From: Lachnospiraceae bacterium
GTDB taxonomy: Bacteria; Bacillota; Clostridia; Lachnospirales; Anaerotignaceae
Length of the DNA stretch: 10,016 bases
Assembly: GCA_028695945.1 (NCBI GenBank)
Contig: JAQVIB010000064.1
Location: 1-10,016 of the forward strand
Direction of reading: 5' to 3'
Made by a program: the position numbers and the translations under genes. The notes under the pieces are model-generated. The model saw only the letters and a program-made list of their open reading frames with translations. It was not told where the DNA came from and did not search any database. Positions 1 through 6,680 of the stretch are shown in pieces; the first letter of the stretch is position 1; every line of letters starts with the position of its first letter.

Positions 1-693
1 TCTGACAGTATAATTGAAAATTTTGAGCAACATATAGAACAAAGCGATGCCCCTTTATTTGAATTTTGTGTAACCATTGAAAATCATGGACCATATGACG
101 AGAAGTATACTGAAGTTGAAAAAACATTTGATACCGGTGTTAATCTTACACCAAGCGAAGAAAACTTGTTGAGTAGCTATTTTATGGGTATTAAAGATGC
201 TGATAAAGAAATTAAACGTCTTACAGATTATTTTGAAGCATCTGACGAACCCGTTGTATTTGTATATTATGGCGACCATCTTCCAGGATTTTCTAACGGA
301 ATGGACTTCTTTGATATTTTAGACTACGATATTAATGCAAACGGAACAATGGAGCAATTGTTCAACGTATATAAAACACCATTCTTGATTTGGCAAAACT
401 CCGCCTCCAAAAATCTTGTGGACATGAGTAAAACAGTGGATACCCTAAATCTTCCTAAAAATCATACAATCAGCTCAAACTATCTTGGTTCAACAATGTT
501 AGAACTGATAGGCATAAATGGAATTTCACCTATATTTGATTATTCAAATGAATTACGTGCAGAACTTCCTATTATAACAAATTCTGGTTTTATGACAGCA
601 AATGGAGACTATATAACACAAGTGAATGATGAGCTTACAGATAAATGTTCCGTTCTTAAAGGTTGGGTATATTACAAAATGTTTGATGAATAA
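1..693 (+). CDS. LTA synthase-like / phosphoglycerol transferase (sulfatase fold), C-terminal part, 5' truncated
   Basis: This is the open C-terminal end of a protein; the reading frame is open from base 1 and 230 residues are visible before TAA at 691-693. The family transfers glycerol-phosphate (or similar phospho-alcohol) groups from lipid donors onto envelope polymers such as lipoteichoic acid, with the catalytic domain outside the membrane. Seen here are ENHGPY at visible residues 27-32, whose His matches the substrate-contacting His of LtaS, and YGDHLPG around residues 90-96, whose Asp92-His93 pair matches the metal ligands of the alkaline phosphatase/sulfatase superfamily. The nucleophile Thr and the N-terminal membrane helices, if present, lie left of the window. 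No Met start is visible; the TTG at 166 is an internal Leu codon in the same frame, not a start. The exact polymer made cannot be decided; a teichoic-acid or other phosphoglycerol-transfer role is inferred from the fold. Confidence 0.85.
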   Translation, partial: SDSIIENFEQHIEQSDAPLFEFCVTIENHGPYDEKYTEVEKTFDTGVNLTPSEENLLSSYFMGIKDADKEIKRLTDYFEASDEPVVFVYYGDHLPGFSNGMDFFDILDYDINANGTMEQLFNVYKTPFLIWQNSASKNLVDMSKTVDTLNLPKNHTISSNYLGSTMLELIGINGISPIFDYSNELRAELPIITNSGFMTANGDYITQVNDELTDKCSVLKGWVYYKMFDE

Positions 694-756
694 CAATATT
701 TTATCACTTTATAAATCCGTAAATCTTCAAAAATATGCTAATATAAAATCGATACA

Positions 757-788
757 AAAATGCCTTGGAACAATATCCAAGGCATTTT
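757..788. terminator. Bidirectional rho-independent terminator between the LTA-synthase-like gene and the VWA gene
   Basis: A perfect 12-bp stem pairs AAAATGCCTTGG (757-768) with CCAAGGCATTTT (777-788) around an 8-base loop. It is followed by T-rich sequence on the + strand (to about 800) and by a T run on the - strand. It lies 63 bp after the first gene's stop and 8 bp after the stop of the convergent VWA gene, so it can end both transcripts. Confidence 0.9.
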
Positions 789-796
789 CATTTACT

Positions 797-1993
797 TTAT
801 TTTGCAACAATTAACTTCTTCAACGCTTTTTCTAAGTTTGCAACAGTAAGAGGGTACATATCAAATTCATCACTTATTATATTGTAAGTTTGACGCCAAT
901 AACCCGACCTCCAACCCATCTCAACAACAGGGTTTAACCACACCATCTTTTCGTACTTGTGTTGAAATCTTTTAAGCCATTCCATGCCTGTAACTTCTGT
1001 ACGTGCACCATAGTTGTAATAGCTTCTGCCAAGTAATTCGCTTGGGTCCATAGAGGCATCACCAACTATAATAACTTTGTACTCACTGCTTATGTTGTTA
1101 AGCACCCACTCTGTGTCTATCCAGTTGCCTGGTATGCAGTACGGGTCTGTATACAACTTGGAATAAATACAGTTGTGGAAATAGTAAACCTTTAAATCCT
1201 TAAAATGACTTGATTTACTTACTGCCTGAAAAAGTGAAGTGCAAAGGTTAGAATAATAGTCCATAGAACCTCCACTATCCATAAGTAAAAGTACCTTAAC
1301 AGTATTCTGCCTTGGCTTATCAAATACAAGCTTTAGGTTGCCTGCATTATTGCATGTTTCATCTATACTGCCGTCAACATTAAGTTCAGTTTTAGGTGCA
1401 TCTACACGGCTTGAAAACTGGCGTAACCTTCTGAAGGCCATTTGAAACTGTCGTGTATCCAAAACAGTGTCGTTTCTGAAATCATGGAATTTACGTTCAC
1501 TTGCCACCTGCATAGCACTATGTCGTATAGATTCACCACCAACACGTATACCGTTAGAGGCATTCCCTGCATTACCAAAAACAGACATGCCGCCAGTTCC
1601 AACCCAGTATTTCCCTCCGTTATGCTCTCCATCCTGTTCCTGAAGTCTCTCCAAAAGCATTTTCTGAATTTCTTCCATGCTAAGCCCTTTGTTAAATAAG
1701 TCCTGCTCTTTATCATAATTGTTTTTCTTTTCTGACGGATTATTAAGCCAGTCCAAAAGTTCTTTAGGAATTTCCTCAAAATACTGAATATCCTTAAAGA
1801 ACTCAAGAAATGCACCATCAAATTTATCAAATTCCGTTTCACTTTTTACAAGTATACTCCTTGCAAGATAATAAAAAGAAGTAAGGCTTGAGTGTGCTAA
1901 CCCCTTATCAAGAGCCTCAATAAGAGTAAGCCATTCGTTAAGTGAAACGTCCAGTCCTTTTGCACGCAATAGGTAAAAAAAGGCACTAAACAT
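797..1993 (-). CDS. VWA domain protein, CoxE/COG3825-like, partner of MoxR ATPase
   Basis: This 398-residue cytoplasmic protein has no signal peptide. Residues 1-120 are a helical N-terminal region. Residues 128-140 hold a conserved-looking segment (KYWVGTGGMSVFG), and residues 232-395 form a von Willebrand factor A fold. The MIDAS-like metal site is D239-S-G-G-S243 followed by M-D, the DxGGS form that I recall from COG3825 proteins. HNCIY (273-277), VGDASM (310-315) and a C-terminal MYPLT (379-383) are further motifs I associate with that family. The ATG at 1993 is preceded by a GAGGTGAG ribosome binding site. The gene starts 18 bp after the MoxR-type ATPase stop, so the two are surely co-transcribed. 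MoxR/VWA pairs are known to act as chaperones that assemble or insert metal cofactors into target enzymes (CoxD/CoxE for CO dehydrogenase is the characterised example). The client here is not known and no obvious client gene lies nearby. Confidence 0.85.
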   Translation of the reverse strand: MFSAFFYLLRAKGLDVSLNEWLTLIEALDKGLAHSSLTSFYYLARSILVKSETEFDKFDGAFLEFFKDIQYFEEIPKELLDWLNNPSEKKNNYDKEQDLFNKGLSMEEIQKMLLERLQEQDGEHNGGKYWVGTGGMSVFGNAGNASNGIRVGGESIRHSAMQVASERKFHDFRNDTVLDTRQFQMAFRRLRQFSSRVDAPKTELNVDGSIDETCNNAGNLKLVFDKPRQNTVKVLLLMDSGGSMDYYSNLCTSLFQAVSKSSHFKDLKVYYFHNCIYSKLYTDPYCIPGNWIDTEWVLNNISSEYKVIIVGDASMDPSELLGRSYYNYGARTEVTGMEWLKRFQHKYEKMVWLNPVVEMGWRSGYWRQTYNIISDEFDMYPLTVANLEKALKKLIVAK

Positions 1994-2011
1994 ATTCTCA
2001 CCTCTATAGTC

Positions 2012-2842
2012 TTAGTATTTGAATCTCCTTTTTACTCTTTCAACTGTATCCAAATCCTCATTTTTCTTCAAAAGCACACCTGCAAATGGAATTTCCTTTT
2101 TAATAATCTCTGGGTCAATTCCTCCTATTTCCAATGCTTGAATCCAGTCTATAACTTCAGATGTACTTGGCTTCTTCTGTATCTCCATATCTCTAATCCA
2201 GTAGAAAGTTTCCAAAACCTGTGCCAAAAGTTTTTGGTCAAGATTATCAAAATGTACCTTAACAATTTCCTCCATAAGTTCTTGTGATGGGAACTCAATG
2301 TAATGGAAAATACATCTTCTTAAAAAAGCATCTGGAAGTTCTTTTTCTGCATTAGATGTAATTATTACTATAGGGCGTTTTTTCGCCTTAACCGTCTCCT
2401 TAGTTTCAGGAATATGAAATTCCATTTTATCCAGCTCCCAAAGTAAATCGTTAGGGAACTCTAAATCTGCCTTATCAATTTCATCAATTAGCAAAATAAC
2501 TTGCTTTTCGGAATTAAAAGCCTCTCCAACCTTGCCAAGTTTAACATATTTTTTAATATCATCTACACCGTCACCACCAAACTGACTATCATAAAGGCGT
2601 TGAACCACGTCATAAACATAAAGTCCGTCCTGTGCCTTTGTTGTAGATTTAATGTTCCAAATTATAAGTTCCTTATCAAGTGCCTTACTTATTGCCTCTG
2701 CAAGCATTGTTTTCCCTGTACCAGGCTCACCCTTTATAAGAAGTGGTTTTTCCAATGCCATTGCTATGTTAACAGAATTCATAAGCTGTGGTGACACAAC
2801 ATACTCTTTGCTTCCTCCAAATTGCTCCATTTGTTTTCCCAT
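2012..2842 (-). CDS. MoxR-family AAA+ ATPase
   Basis: This 276-residue AAA+ ATPase is the likely energy-providing partner of the downstream VWA protein. Visible motifs are Walker A GEPGTGKT (38-45), Walker B LLIDEID (117-123), a sensor-1-type ITSN (161-164), and an FLRRC segment (173-177) carrying candidate arginine-finger residues. The C-terminal part (about 190-270) fits the small AAA lid domain. The frame is open 15 bases further upstream to a TTG at 2857. I reject that start because it overlaps the GGAGG ribosome binding site (2851-2855), which sits 8 bases before ATG at 2842, and because it lies too close to the inferred transcription start. Expression is probably from the sigma-A-type promoter at 2875-2903. 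MoxR proteins typically remodel or load cofactors into partner complexes; the specific role here is not inferable from the sequence. Confidence 0.92.
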   Translation of the reverse strand: MGKQMEQFGGSKEYVVSPQLMNSVNIAMALEKPLLIKGEPGTGKTMLAEAISKALDKELIIWNIKSTTKAQDGLYVYDVVQRLYDSQFGGDGVDDIKKYVKLGKVGEAFNSEKQVILLIDEIDKADLEFPNDLLWELDKMEFHIPETKETVKAKKRPIVIITSNAEKELPDAFLRRCIFHYIEFPSQELMEEIVKVHFDNLDQKLLAQVLETFYWIRDMEIQKKPSTSEVIDWIQALEIGGIDPEIIKKEIPFAGVLLKKNEDLDTVERVKRRFKY

Positions 2843-2850
2843 TTGTATTA

Positions 2851-2855
2851 CCTCC
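2851..2855 (-). promoter_or_regulatory. Ribosome binding site that fixes the MoxR gene start
   Basis: GGAGG on the - strand lies 8 bases before ATG at 2842. It decides against the longer in-frame TTG start at 2857, which would fall on the Shine-Dalgarno sequence itself. Confidence 0.85.
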
Positions 2856-2874
2856 AAAAAATTAAATTATTTCT

Positions 2875-2903
2875 ATTCTATAGTAAGCCACCTTAGGTGT
2901 CAA
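2875..2903 (-). promoter_or_regulatory. Sigma-A-type promoter for the MoxR-VWA operon
   Basis: On the - strand a consensus -35 TTGACA (2898-2903) is separated by 17 bases from -10 TAGAAT (2875-2880). Transcription would start near 2868, leaving a leader of about 26 bases before the ATG at 2842. This makes the MoxR-VWA pair independent of the upstream transporter operon. Confidence 0.8.
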
Positions 2904-2904
2904 T

Positions 2905-2931
2905 AAAAACACTGCAATATCCTATGTTTTT
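2905..2931 (-). terminator. Weak candidate terminator after fetB
   Basis: Read on the - strand, AAAAACAT and GTGTTTTT can form an AT-rich stem of about 8 bp (one G-U pair) around an 11-base loop, with more T just after. It follows the fetB stop by about 15 bases. The stem is weak, so read-through into the MoxR operon is possible. Confidence 0.35.
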
Positions 2932-2945
2932 ACAATTTAGTGAAA

Positions 2946-3719
2946 CTAAATAAGCATTTGATTTTGACTATTATAAAGTGTTCTATATCCAAAGAACAAA
3001 GAACAGAATACGGCAAGGCAAGTAACAACAGTTATTGCAATCATAATGGCAATTTGGTACAAAATAGCTGTAGTAGGAAGCGTTCCCGATAAAATCTGAC
3101 CTGTCATCATTCCTGGAAGAGAAATAACACCCATACCAACCATAGAATTAAGTGTGGGAAGTAATGCCGTTTCAAGTGCTTTATTAACAAATGGAATTAG
3201 AATACTTTTGGGCGTTGCACCAATGTTAATAAGTGTATCTATTTTCATCTTTTGAGTTTTTATACTTTCGTTAAAAGTTTTTAGTCCAAGACTTACCCCT
3301 GTCATGGCATTTCCGATAATCATACCGCTGATAGGAATTGTATATTGTGGATTAAAAAAACTGACTCCAACAACACCCAAAATAAAAAATGCAATAACCA
3401 AAAGCCCTGTAGCTGAAAGGGATACTGCAACTATTACCGAAAATTTGCTGTTAATTCCTTTATTTCTTGATAAAACAGTATGAATTGCCATGCCTATCAT
3501 TAAAATAAGGTAAATAATAACAAATACTGGATGTGGATTTTTGAATAAATACGTAAGTACAAATCCTGCTAATACCAGCTGAACTGTCATTCTAATACTT
3601 CCTATAACAAGTAGCTTGCTTTGATTTATTTTGCACTTTTTCATTATTCCAAGCACAATCAATAATAACAAATAAACTGCTCCGAATTGGAATAAATTTA
3701 AGACAATTACATCGCTCAT
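2946..3719 (-). CDS. fetB: FetB-like ABC transporter permease (UPF0014 family)
   Basis: This 257-residue, strongly hydrophobic protein has about seven predicted membrane segments (roughly 8-26, 36-58, 63-82, 95-120, 126-146, 186-208, 214-244). The family signatures I recognise are SGMIIGNAMTGVSLGL (131-146), INIGATPKS (164-172) and LNSMVGMGVISLPGMMTGQI (190-209). UPF0014 permeases pair with a small ABC ATPase. In E. coli, FetA/FetB has been linked to iron export and resistance to peroxide stress. The ATG at 3719 has a GGAGGTG site inside the end of fetA and is separated from the fetA stop by a single base, so the two are translationally linked. Substrate assignment to iron is by family only; another metal or compound is possible. 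Confidence 0.85.
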   Translation of the reverse strand: MSDVIVLNLFQFGAVYLLLLIVLGIMKKCKINQSKLLVIGSIRMTVQLVLAGFVLTYLFKNPHPVFVIIYLILMIGMAIHTVLSRNKGINSKFSVIVAVSLSATGLLVIAFFILGVVGVSFFNPQYTIPISGMIIGNAMTGVSLGLKTFNESIKTQKMKIDTLINIGATPKSILIPFVNKALETALLPTLNSMVGMGVISLPGMMTGQILSGTLPTTAILYQIAIMIAITVVTCLAVFCSLFFGYRTLYNSQNQMLI

Positions 3720-3720
3720 A

Positions 3721-4344
3721 CTACACCTCCGAATTCAAATTTGTAACTTCATCTGCATACAACTCTACAAGGTTTTTATCATGACATACAACTATAAGTG
3801 TTATGCTGTTTTCTTTGCAATAGTTTTTAAGATTTTTAATCAATTCATTAGCTGTATGTCCATCAAGGGCAGATGTAGGCTCGTCCAACATTAATGCTCT
3901 TGGCATAAAGGATAAACAAATTGCAATAAACACCCTTTGCCTCTCGCCACCTGAAAGTTGACTGCATTTAGCATCAAGTGGGAAATCTGCAACGCATATA
4001 TGCAAAAATTCCTGCATTTTTTTTATACCAGGCGGAGTTGTTTCCCTATAACGGTAATACTCCAAGAAATTGTTTTGTATTGTATCATCAAAAAGAAATA
4101 CATTTTGAGAAGCAAGCATAACTTCTTTTCGCAACATAATTGTATTGTGTTTTTCAATTGGCTTTCCATAATACAAAACTGTTCCACTACCAGTTGGAAC
4201 TGAAGCATTTAGAATTTTAAGCAGTGTACTTTTCCCAGTTCCACTCTTACCGCTTAAAAATGTTGTTTTATTTTCCTTAATTTTTATATTTGAATATTTT
4301 AAAATGTTTTTAAAATTTACATTAGTTACAGAGAATATATCCAT
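3721..4344 (-). CDS. fetA: FetA-like ABC transporter ATP-binding protein
   Basis: This 207-residue nucleotide-binding subunit is short for an ABC ATPase, as is usual for FetA/YbbL. All core motifs are present: Walker A GKSGTGKST (32-40), Q-loop Gln80, signature LSGGERQR (130-137), Walker B ALMLDE (150-155), D-loop SALD (158-161) and switch His188. It is therefore expected to be active and to form the exporter with the adjacent permease. The ATG at 4344 is preceded by AGGAGG. The operon is divergent from a PadR-family regulator, with a palindrome in the shared upstream region, so PadR control of this transporter is a reasonable inference. The FetA name rests on the adjacent UPF0014 permease more than on the ATPase alone. 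Confidence 0.88.
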   Translation of the reverse strand: MDIFSVTNVNFKNILKYSNIKIKENKTTFLSGKSGTGKSTLLKILNASVPTGSGTVLYYGKPIEKHNTIMLRKEVMLASQNVFLFDDTIQNNFLEYYRYRETTPPGIKKMQEFLHICVADFPLDAKCSQLSGGERQRVFIAICLSFMPRALMLDEPTSALDGHTANELIKNLKNYCKENSITLIVVCHDKNLVELYADEVTNLNSEV

Positions 4345-4401
4345 ATAATTCCTCCTTGCTTTTAGTTAATAAATATAGTAAAATTTATATAGCTAAAATC
4401 G

Positions 4402-4418
4402 ATATCGAATTTCGATAT
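4402..4418. promoter_or_regulatory. Perfect 17-bp palindrome, candidate PadR operator
   Basis: ATATCGAATTTCGATAT is an exact inverted repeat with 8-bp arms around one central base. It lies between the divergent fetAB operon and the padR-like gene, 27 bases before the latter's ATG. The unit TCGATAT occurs twice, at 4399-4405 and 4412-4418, 13 bp apart, so two overlapping half-sites may exist. The size and symmetry suit a dimeric winged-helix repressor. I could not place a convincing -35/-10 pair for either direction; -10-like TACTAT on the - strand (about 4375-4380) and an extended AT-rich tract (4361-4399) are the best hints. Confidence 0.65.
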
Positions 4419-4445
4419 TCGGATTCTATCACAGGAGGGAACTAA

Positions 4446-4751
4446 ATGCAAGAACCTATTTTAAGGAAATTGTTTTTAGGATTTATTCAGATTCATATAC
4501 TACATCATGCAAAAAAAGAACCTTTTTACGGTTCTTGGATGATTGATGAGTTAAAGGAGCATGGTTACGATATAAGTGCTGGAACATTATATCCTATTCT
4601 GCATGGAATGGAGAAAAACGGTGTACTTACTGTAAATGAAGTATCTATAAATGGGAAGATTAGAAAATATTATTCTATAACACCTTCTGGCGACCTTGTT
4701 TTGGAACAAGCAAAATTGAAAATAGCTGAACTAACAAAAGAAATTGTTTAG
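4446..4751 (+). CDS. PadR-family transcriptional regulator
   Basis: This 101-residue protein is the length of a minimal PadR regulator (winged helix plus a short C-terminal dimerisation helix). The core is visible as YGSWMIDELKEHG (28-40), the recognition-helix segment SAGTLYPILHGMEKNGVL (44-61) and the wing GKIRKYYSIT (70-79), followed by a helical tail (81-101). The AGGAGGG site lies six bases before ATG. PadR proteins are usually repressors of neighbouring transporter or stress genes and often of themselves. The divergent fetAB operon and the palindrome at 4402-4418 suggest it controls that transporter and itself. The inducer is unknown; a metal or a toxic compound exported by the transporter are both possible. 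Confidence 0.9.
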   Translation: MQEPILRKLFLGFIQIHILHHAKKEPFYGSWMIDELKEHGYDISAGTLYPILHGMEKNGVLTVNEVSINGKIRKYYSITPSGDLVLEQAKLKIAELTKEIV

Positions 4752-4768
4752 CATTTATTTTAAAATAA

Positions 4769-4805
4769 AAAGCGGTAACCACAAATTAGTTGTAGTTACC
4801 GCTTT
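4769..4805. terminator. Terminator shared by padR-like gene and the glycosidase gene
   Basis: An 11-bp stem pairs AAAGCGGTAAC (4769-4779) with GTTACCGCTTT (4795-4805), with a small extra ACAA/TTGT pairing inside the loop. On the - strand it is followed by a long T-rich run (TTTTTATTTT), making it a strong terminator for the glycosidase gene that stops at 4827. On the + strand the T tract is short, so termination of padR is probably weaker. Confidence 0.85.
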
Positions 4806-4826
4806 AATGTATCAAATAATATAAAA

Positions 4827-6494
4827 TTAATTATTTTCACTGTAACCAACTAAAGTTACAATTCCAATTGTATTCTGTTCCTGGCTCCATGACACACCAA
4901 AATTAACAGCCTGTGCAACATCCCTTAATTTAAAGTAGCTATAGCCATCAATATTATATACATCGCAATAGGTCTGCACACCATTTATCTGCAATAATGC
5001 CTCAGATTTAACAGCTGTTTTCGTTTTTGCTAACCCGCTTGATGTAAGCTCTCCACCTACAACTGTATAAGGTGTTTTTGTAACCATATTTATCGCCTTA
5101 CCTTCTTCATTCCAAATGGTGTCAAACTTCTTATCTGTTTCTCTTACAGAATATGCAATATCTCTAAGCTTAAAAAAGTTGAAACCTTCTATGTTATAAG
5201 CCTCAAATTCGGTTTCAATTCCGTCTACAAGAACCTTTGATTTATTACTTACTGCCTCAACGGTTTTAGCTTTGACAGAAGTGTCCATTCCCTTTGTTGA
5301 ATTTTTATTAGATAAATTATCCTTATCTGCAACTGTAGGTGCTATCGGTGCTGTTGCCGTTGTTGATGAATTATAAATTTTCGTTAAAGTATCTAAACAT
5401 CCTTTTCTGTTTACCAATAGGTTAGTAGAACTAAAGTAAACATTCCCCTTTACGTTGGGATATTTATCACAAATATAAAGATGTTTTCCAATTTCCGAAG
5501 CAACGGCATCCTTGTAAATCGCCTCACCTATATAAAGCTTAACATTTGTTCCGTTCATTTGGCTGTTCCACCAGTTTACAACATTTTCATACGCAGCCGT
5601 AGTATGTGTGGTTTCCCAGTACACCTGTGGAACGATGTAATCTACCCATCCATTGTTTACCCATGCAAGAGTATCTGCAAACACACTATAATAACTTGGT
5701 GACCCTTTTATTGTATAACTGCCATTGGTTATATCCTTATATATACCCATTGGACTTACACCAAAAACTACTGATGATTTACAGCTTTTAACAGTATTAT
5801 GAACCCGCTTTATCAGGTCGTTTACGTCATCACGTCGTTGGTTAGCCTCACTTCCATCTAAAGTTTCACCGGCCTTAAGTGGATATCCTGCTGGGTAAAA
5901 ATAATCATCAAAATGTATTCCATCAACATCATAATTATTTACAATCTCTGCAACTGTATCACAAATAAACTGCTTAACGCCCTCATTCGCTGGGTCAAGG
6001 GTAAATGCGTTTTTATGCTCTAGAAGCCACTCTGGGTGTTGTTTAGCAATATTTCCATCTGCCAGTGTGGCAATATCTGTGCCAGCGGTTGTTATTCTGT
6101 ATGGATTAAGCCAGGCATGTATCTCCATGCCACGTTTATGTACTTCTTCCACCATATATTCCAAAGGGTCGTAACCAGGATCTTTCCCTTGAGTTCCTGT
6201 AAGAACCTCGCTCCAAGGGTTAAGATTGGACTTATATAGTGCATCTCCTTTAGGACGAACCTGCACAATAACAGTATTTATACCTGCCGCCTTGTACTTA
6301 TCAAGTTTATCTGAAAACTCTGCCTTTTGTGCCGTTGCATTGCCTTTGTTTGCCACCGACGGAAAGTCTATATTATATATTGATGAAACCCAAACCGCTC
6401 TCATATCATCAGCGTTATTTGATGCAAAAACAGGAGTAGTTGCTAAACTAAATAACATTGCCGTTGCTAAAAACATACTAATAAGCTTCTTCAT
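4827..6494 (-). CDS. Secreted GHL10 (DUF187) family glycosidase with two C-terminal stalk repeats
   Basis: This 555-residue protein has a typical signal peptide (MKKL, a hydrophobic core, then PVFA with likely cleavage after residue 24). Residues about 30-375 form a GHL10/DUF187 TIM-barrel, recognised by MRAVWVSSIYNIDFPS (31-46), VIVQVRPKGDALY (75-87), HAWLNPYR (126-133), the acidic VDGIHFDDYFYP (190-201, presumed active-site Asp196/Asp197) and YIVPQVYWE (286-294). The characterised E. coli relative DigH (YddW) cleaves peptidoglycan glycan strands stripped of peptides; a cell-wall substrate is likely here but inferred. After a Ser/Thr/Lys-rich linker (376-418), two copper-amine-oxidase-N-like stalk repeats follow (about 419-470 and 497-547), sharing KLRDIA/KLRDVA. 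Such repeats are common on surface proteins of Clostridia and probably hold the enzyme at the envelope. AGGAGA precedes the ATG. The gene is monocistronic between its own promoter and terminator. Confidence 0.88.
   Translation of the reverse strand: MKKLISMFLATAMLFSLATTPVFASNNADDMRAVWVSSIYNIDFPSVANKGNATAQKAEFSDKLDKYKAAGINTVIVQVRPKGDALYKSNLNPWSEVLTGTQGKDPGYDPLEYMVEEVHKRGMEIHAWLNPYRITTAGTDIATLADGNIAKQHPEWLLEHKNAFTLDPANEGVKQFICDTVAEIVNNYDVDGIHFDDYFYPAGYPLKAGETLDGSEANQRRDDVNDLIKRVHNTVKSCKSSVVFGVSPMGIYKDITNGSYTIKGSPSYYSVFADTLAWVNNGWVDYIVPQVYWETTHTTAAYENVVNWWNSQMNGTNVKLYIGEAIYKDAVASEIGKHLYICDKYPNVKGNVYFSSTNLLVNRKGCLDTLTKIYNSSTTATAPIAPTVADKDNLSNKNSTKGMDTSVKAKTVEAVSNKSKVLVDGIETEFEAYNIEGFNFFKLRDIAYSVRETDKKFDTIWNEEGKAINMVTKTPYTVVGGELTSSGLAKTKTAVKSEALLQINGVQTYCDVYNIDGYSYFKLRDVAQAVNFGVSWSQEQNTIGIVTLVGYSENN
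4854..5240 (-). repeat. Two tandem stalk-type protein repeats in the glycosidase C-terminus
   Basis: Within the glycosidase, residues 432-447 (AYNIEGFNFFKLRDIA) and 512-527 (VYNIDGYSYFKLRDVA) match at 80-residue spacing. They mark two copies of the copper-amine-oxidase-N-like stalk domain. The copies have diverged outside this core, so the duplication is old. Confidence 0.75.
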
Positions 6495-6535
6495 ATAAAA
6501 TTCTCCTATTATGTTAAATATTTAATTCCATGTTA

Positions 6536-6564
6536 ATTATAATCATTTTTCCCTAAAATTTCAA
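6536..6564 (-). promoter_or_regulatory. Sigma-A-type promoter for the glycosidase gene
   Basis: On the - strand, -35 TTGAAA (6559-6564) and a perfect -10 TATAAT (6536-6541) are 17 bases apart. Transcription would start near 6529, about 35 bases before the ATG at 6494. Confidence 0.8.
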
Positions 6565-6621
6565 TGGAATAAACTGGTTTAATAAATATTTAATATTTAC
6601 CTTGAACTTACCTGTATTATG

Positions 6622-6650
6622 TTGTAATAGTATAAGCTTTTAGATATAAT
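6622..6650 (+). promoter_or_regulatory. Sigma-A-type promoter for the orphan membrane protein gene
   Basis: -35 TTGTAA (6622-6627) and a perfect -10 TATAAT (6645-6650) are 17 bases apart. The predicted leader is about 24 bases. It is back to back with the glycosidase promoter, 57 bp away. Confidence 0.75.
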
Positions 6651-6666
6651 GGAAATATATATTTAA

Positions 6667-6672
6667 AAGGAG
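6667..6672 (+). promoter_or_regulatory. Ribosome binding site supporting a TTG start
   Basis: AAGGAG lies 8 bases before TTG at 6681, ideal spacing. No ATG or GTG is in frame nearby upstream, so this site decides the non-ATG start. Confidence 0.75.
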
Positions 6673-6680
6673 CGATTGTT

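Noticed and set aside
55..279. 74-codon open frame on the - strand
   Set aside because: It lies fully inside the LTA-synthase-like coding region, whose motifs are clear, and has no ribosome binding site of note; a shadow frame.
626..814. 62-codon open frame on the + strand overlapping the end of the first gene and the terminator
   Set aside because: It runs through the terminator hairpin and into the convergent VWA gene; low-complexity, no family features.
1402..1842. 146-codon open frame on the - strand inside the VWA gene
   Set aside because: It is a shifted frame of the VWA gene, rich in Phe, Arg and Leu runs typical of out-of-frame translation.
2501..2906. Two overlapping + strand open frames opposite the MoxR gene
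   Set aside because: They are antisense to the Walker A/B coding region; high Cys/Ile/Phe content reflects the complementary strand, not a protein.
797..4751. Possible defence or novel multi-gene system made of MoxR, VWA, ABC transporter and PadR
   Set aside because: Separate promoters and a different gene orientation, plus clear housekeeping-type families, make these independent units; no effector, nuclease or toxin-like gene is present.
6514..6594. Two copies of AAATATTTAAT (6516-6526 and 6584-6594) flanking the glycosidase promoter
   Set aside because: Considered as regulator sites, but in a very AT-rich gap an 11-base A/T-only match is expected by chance.
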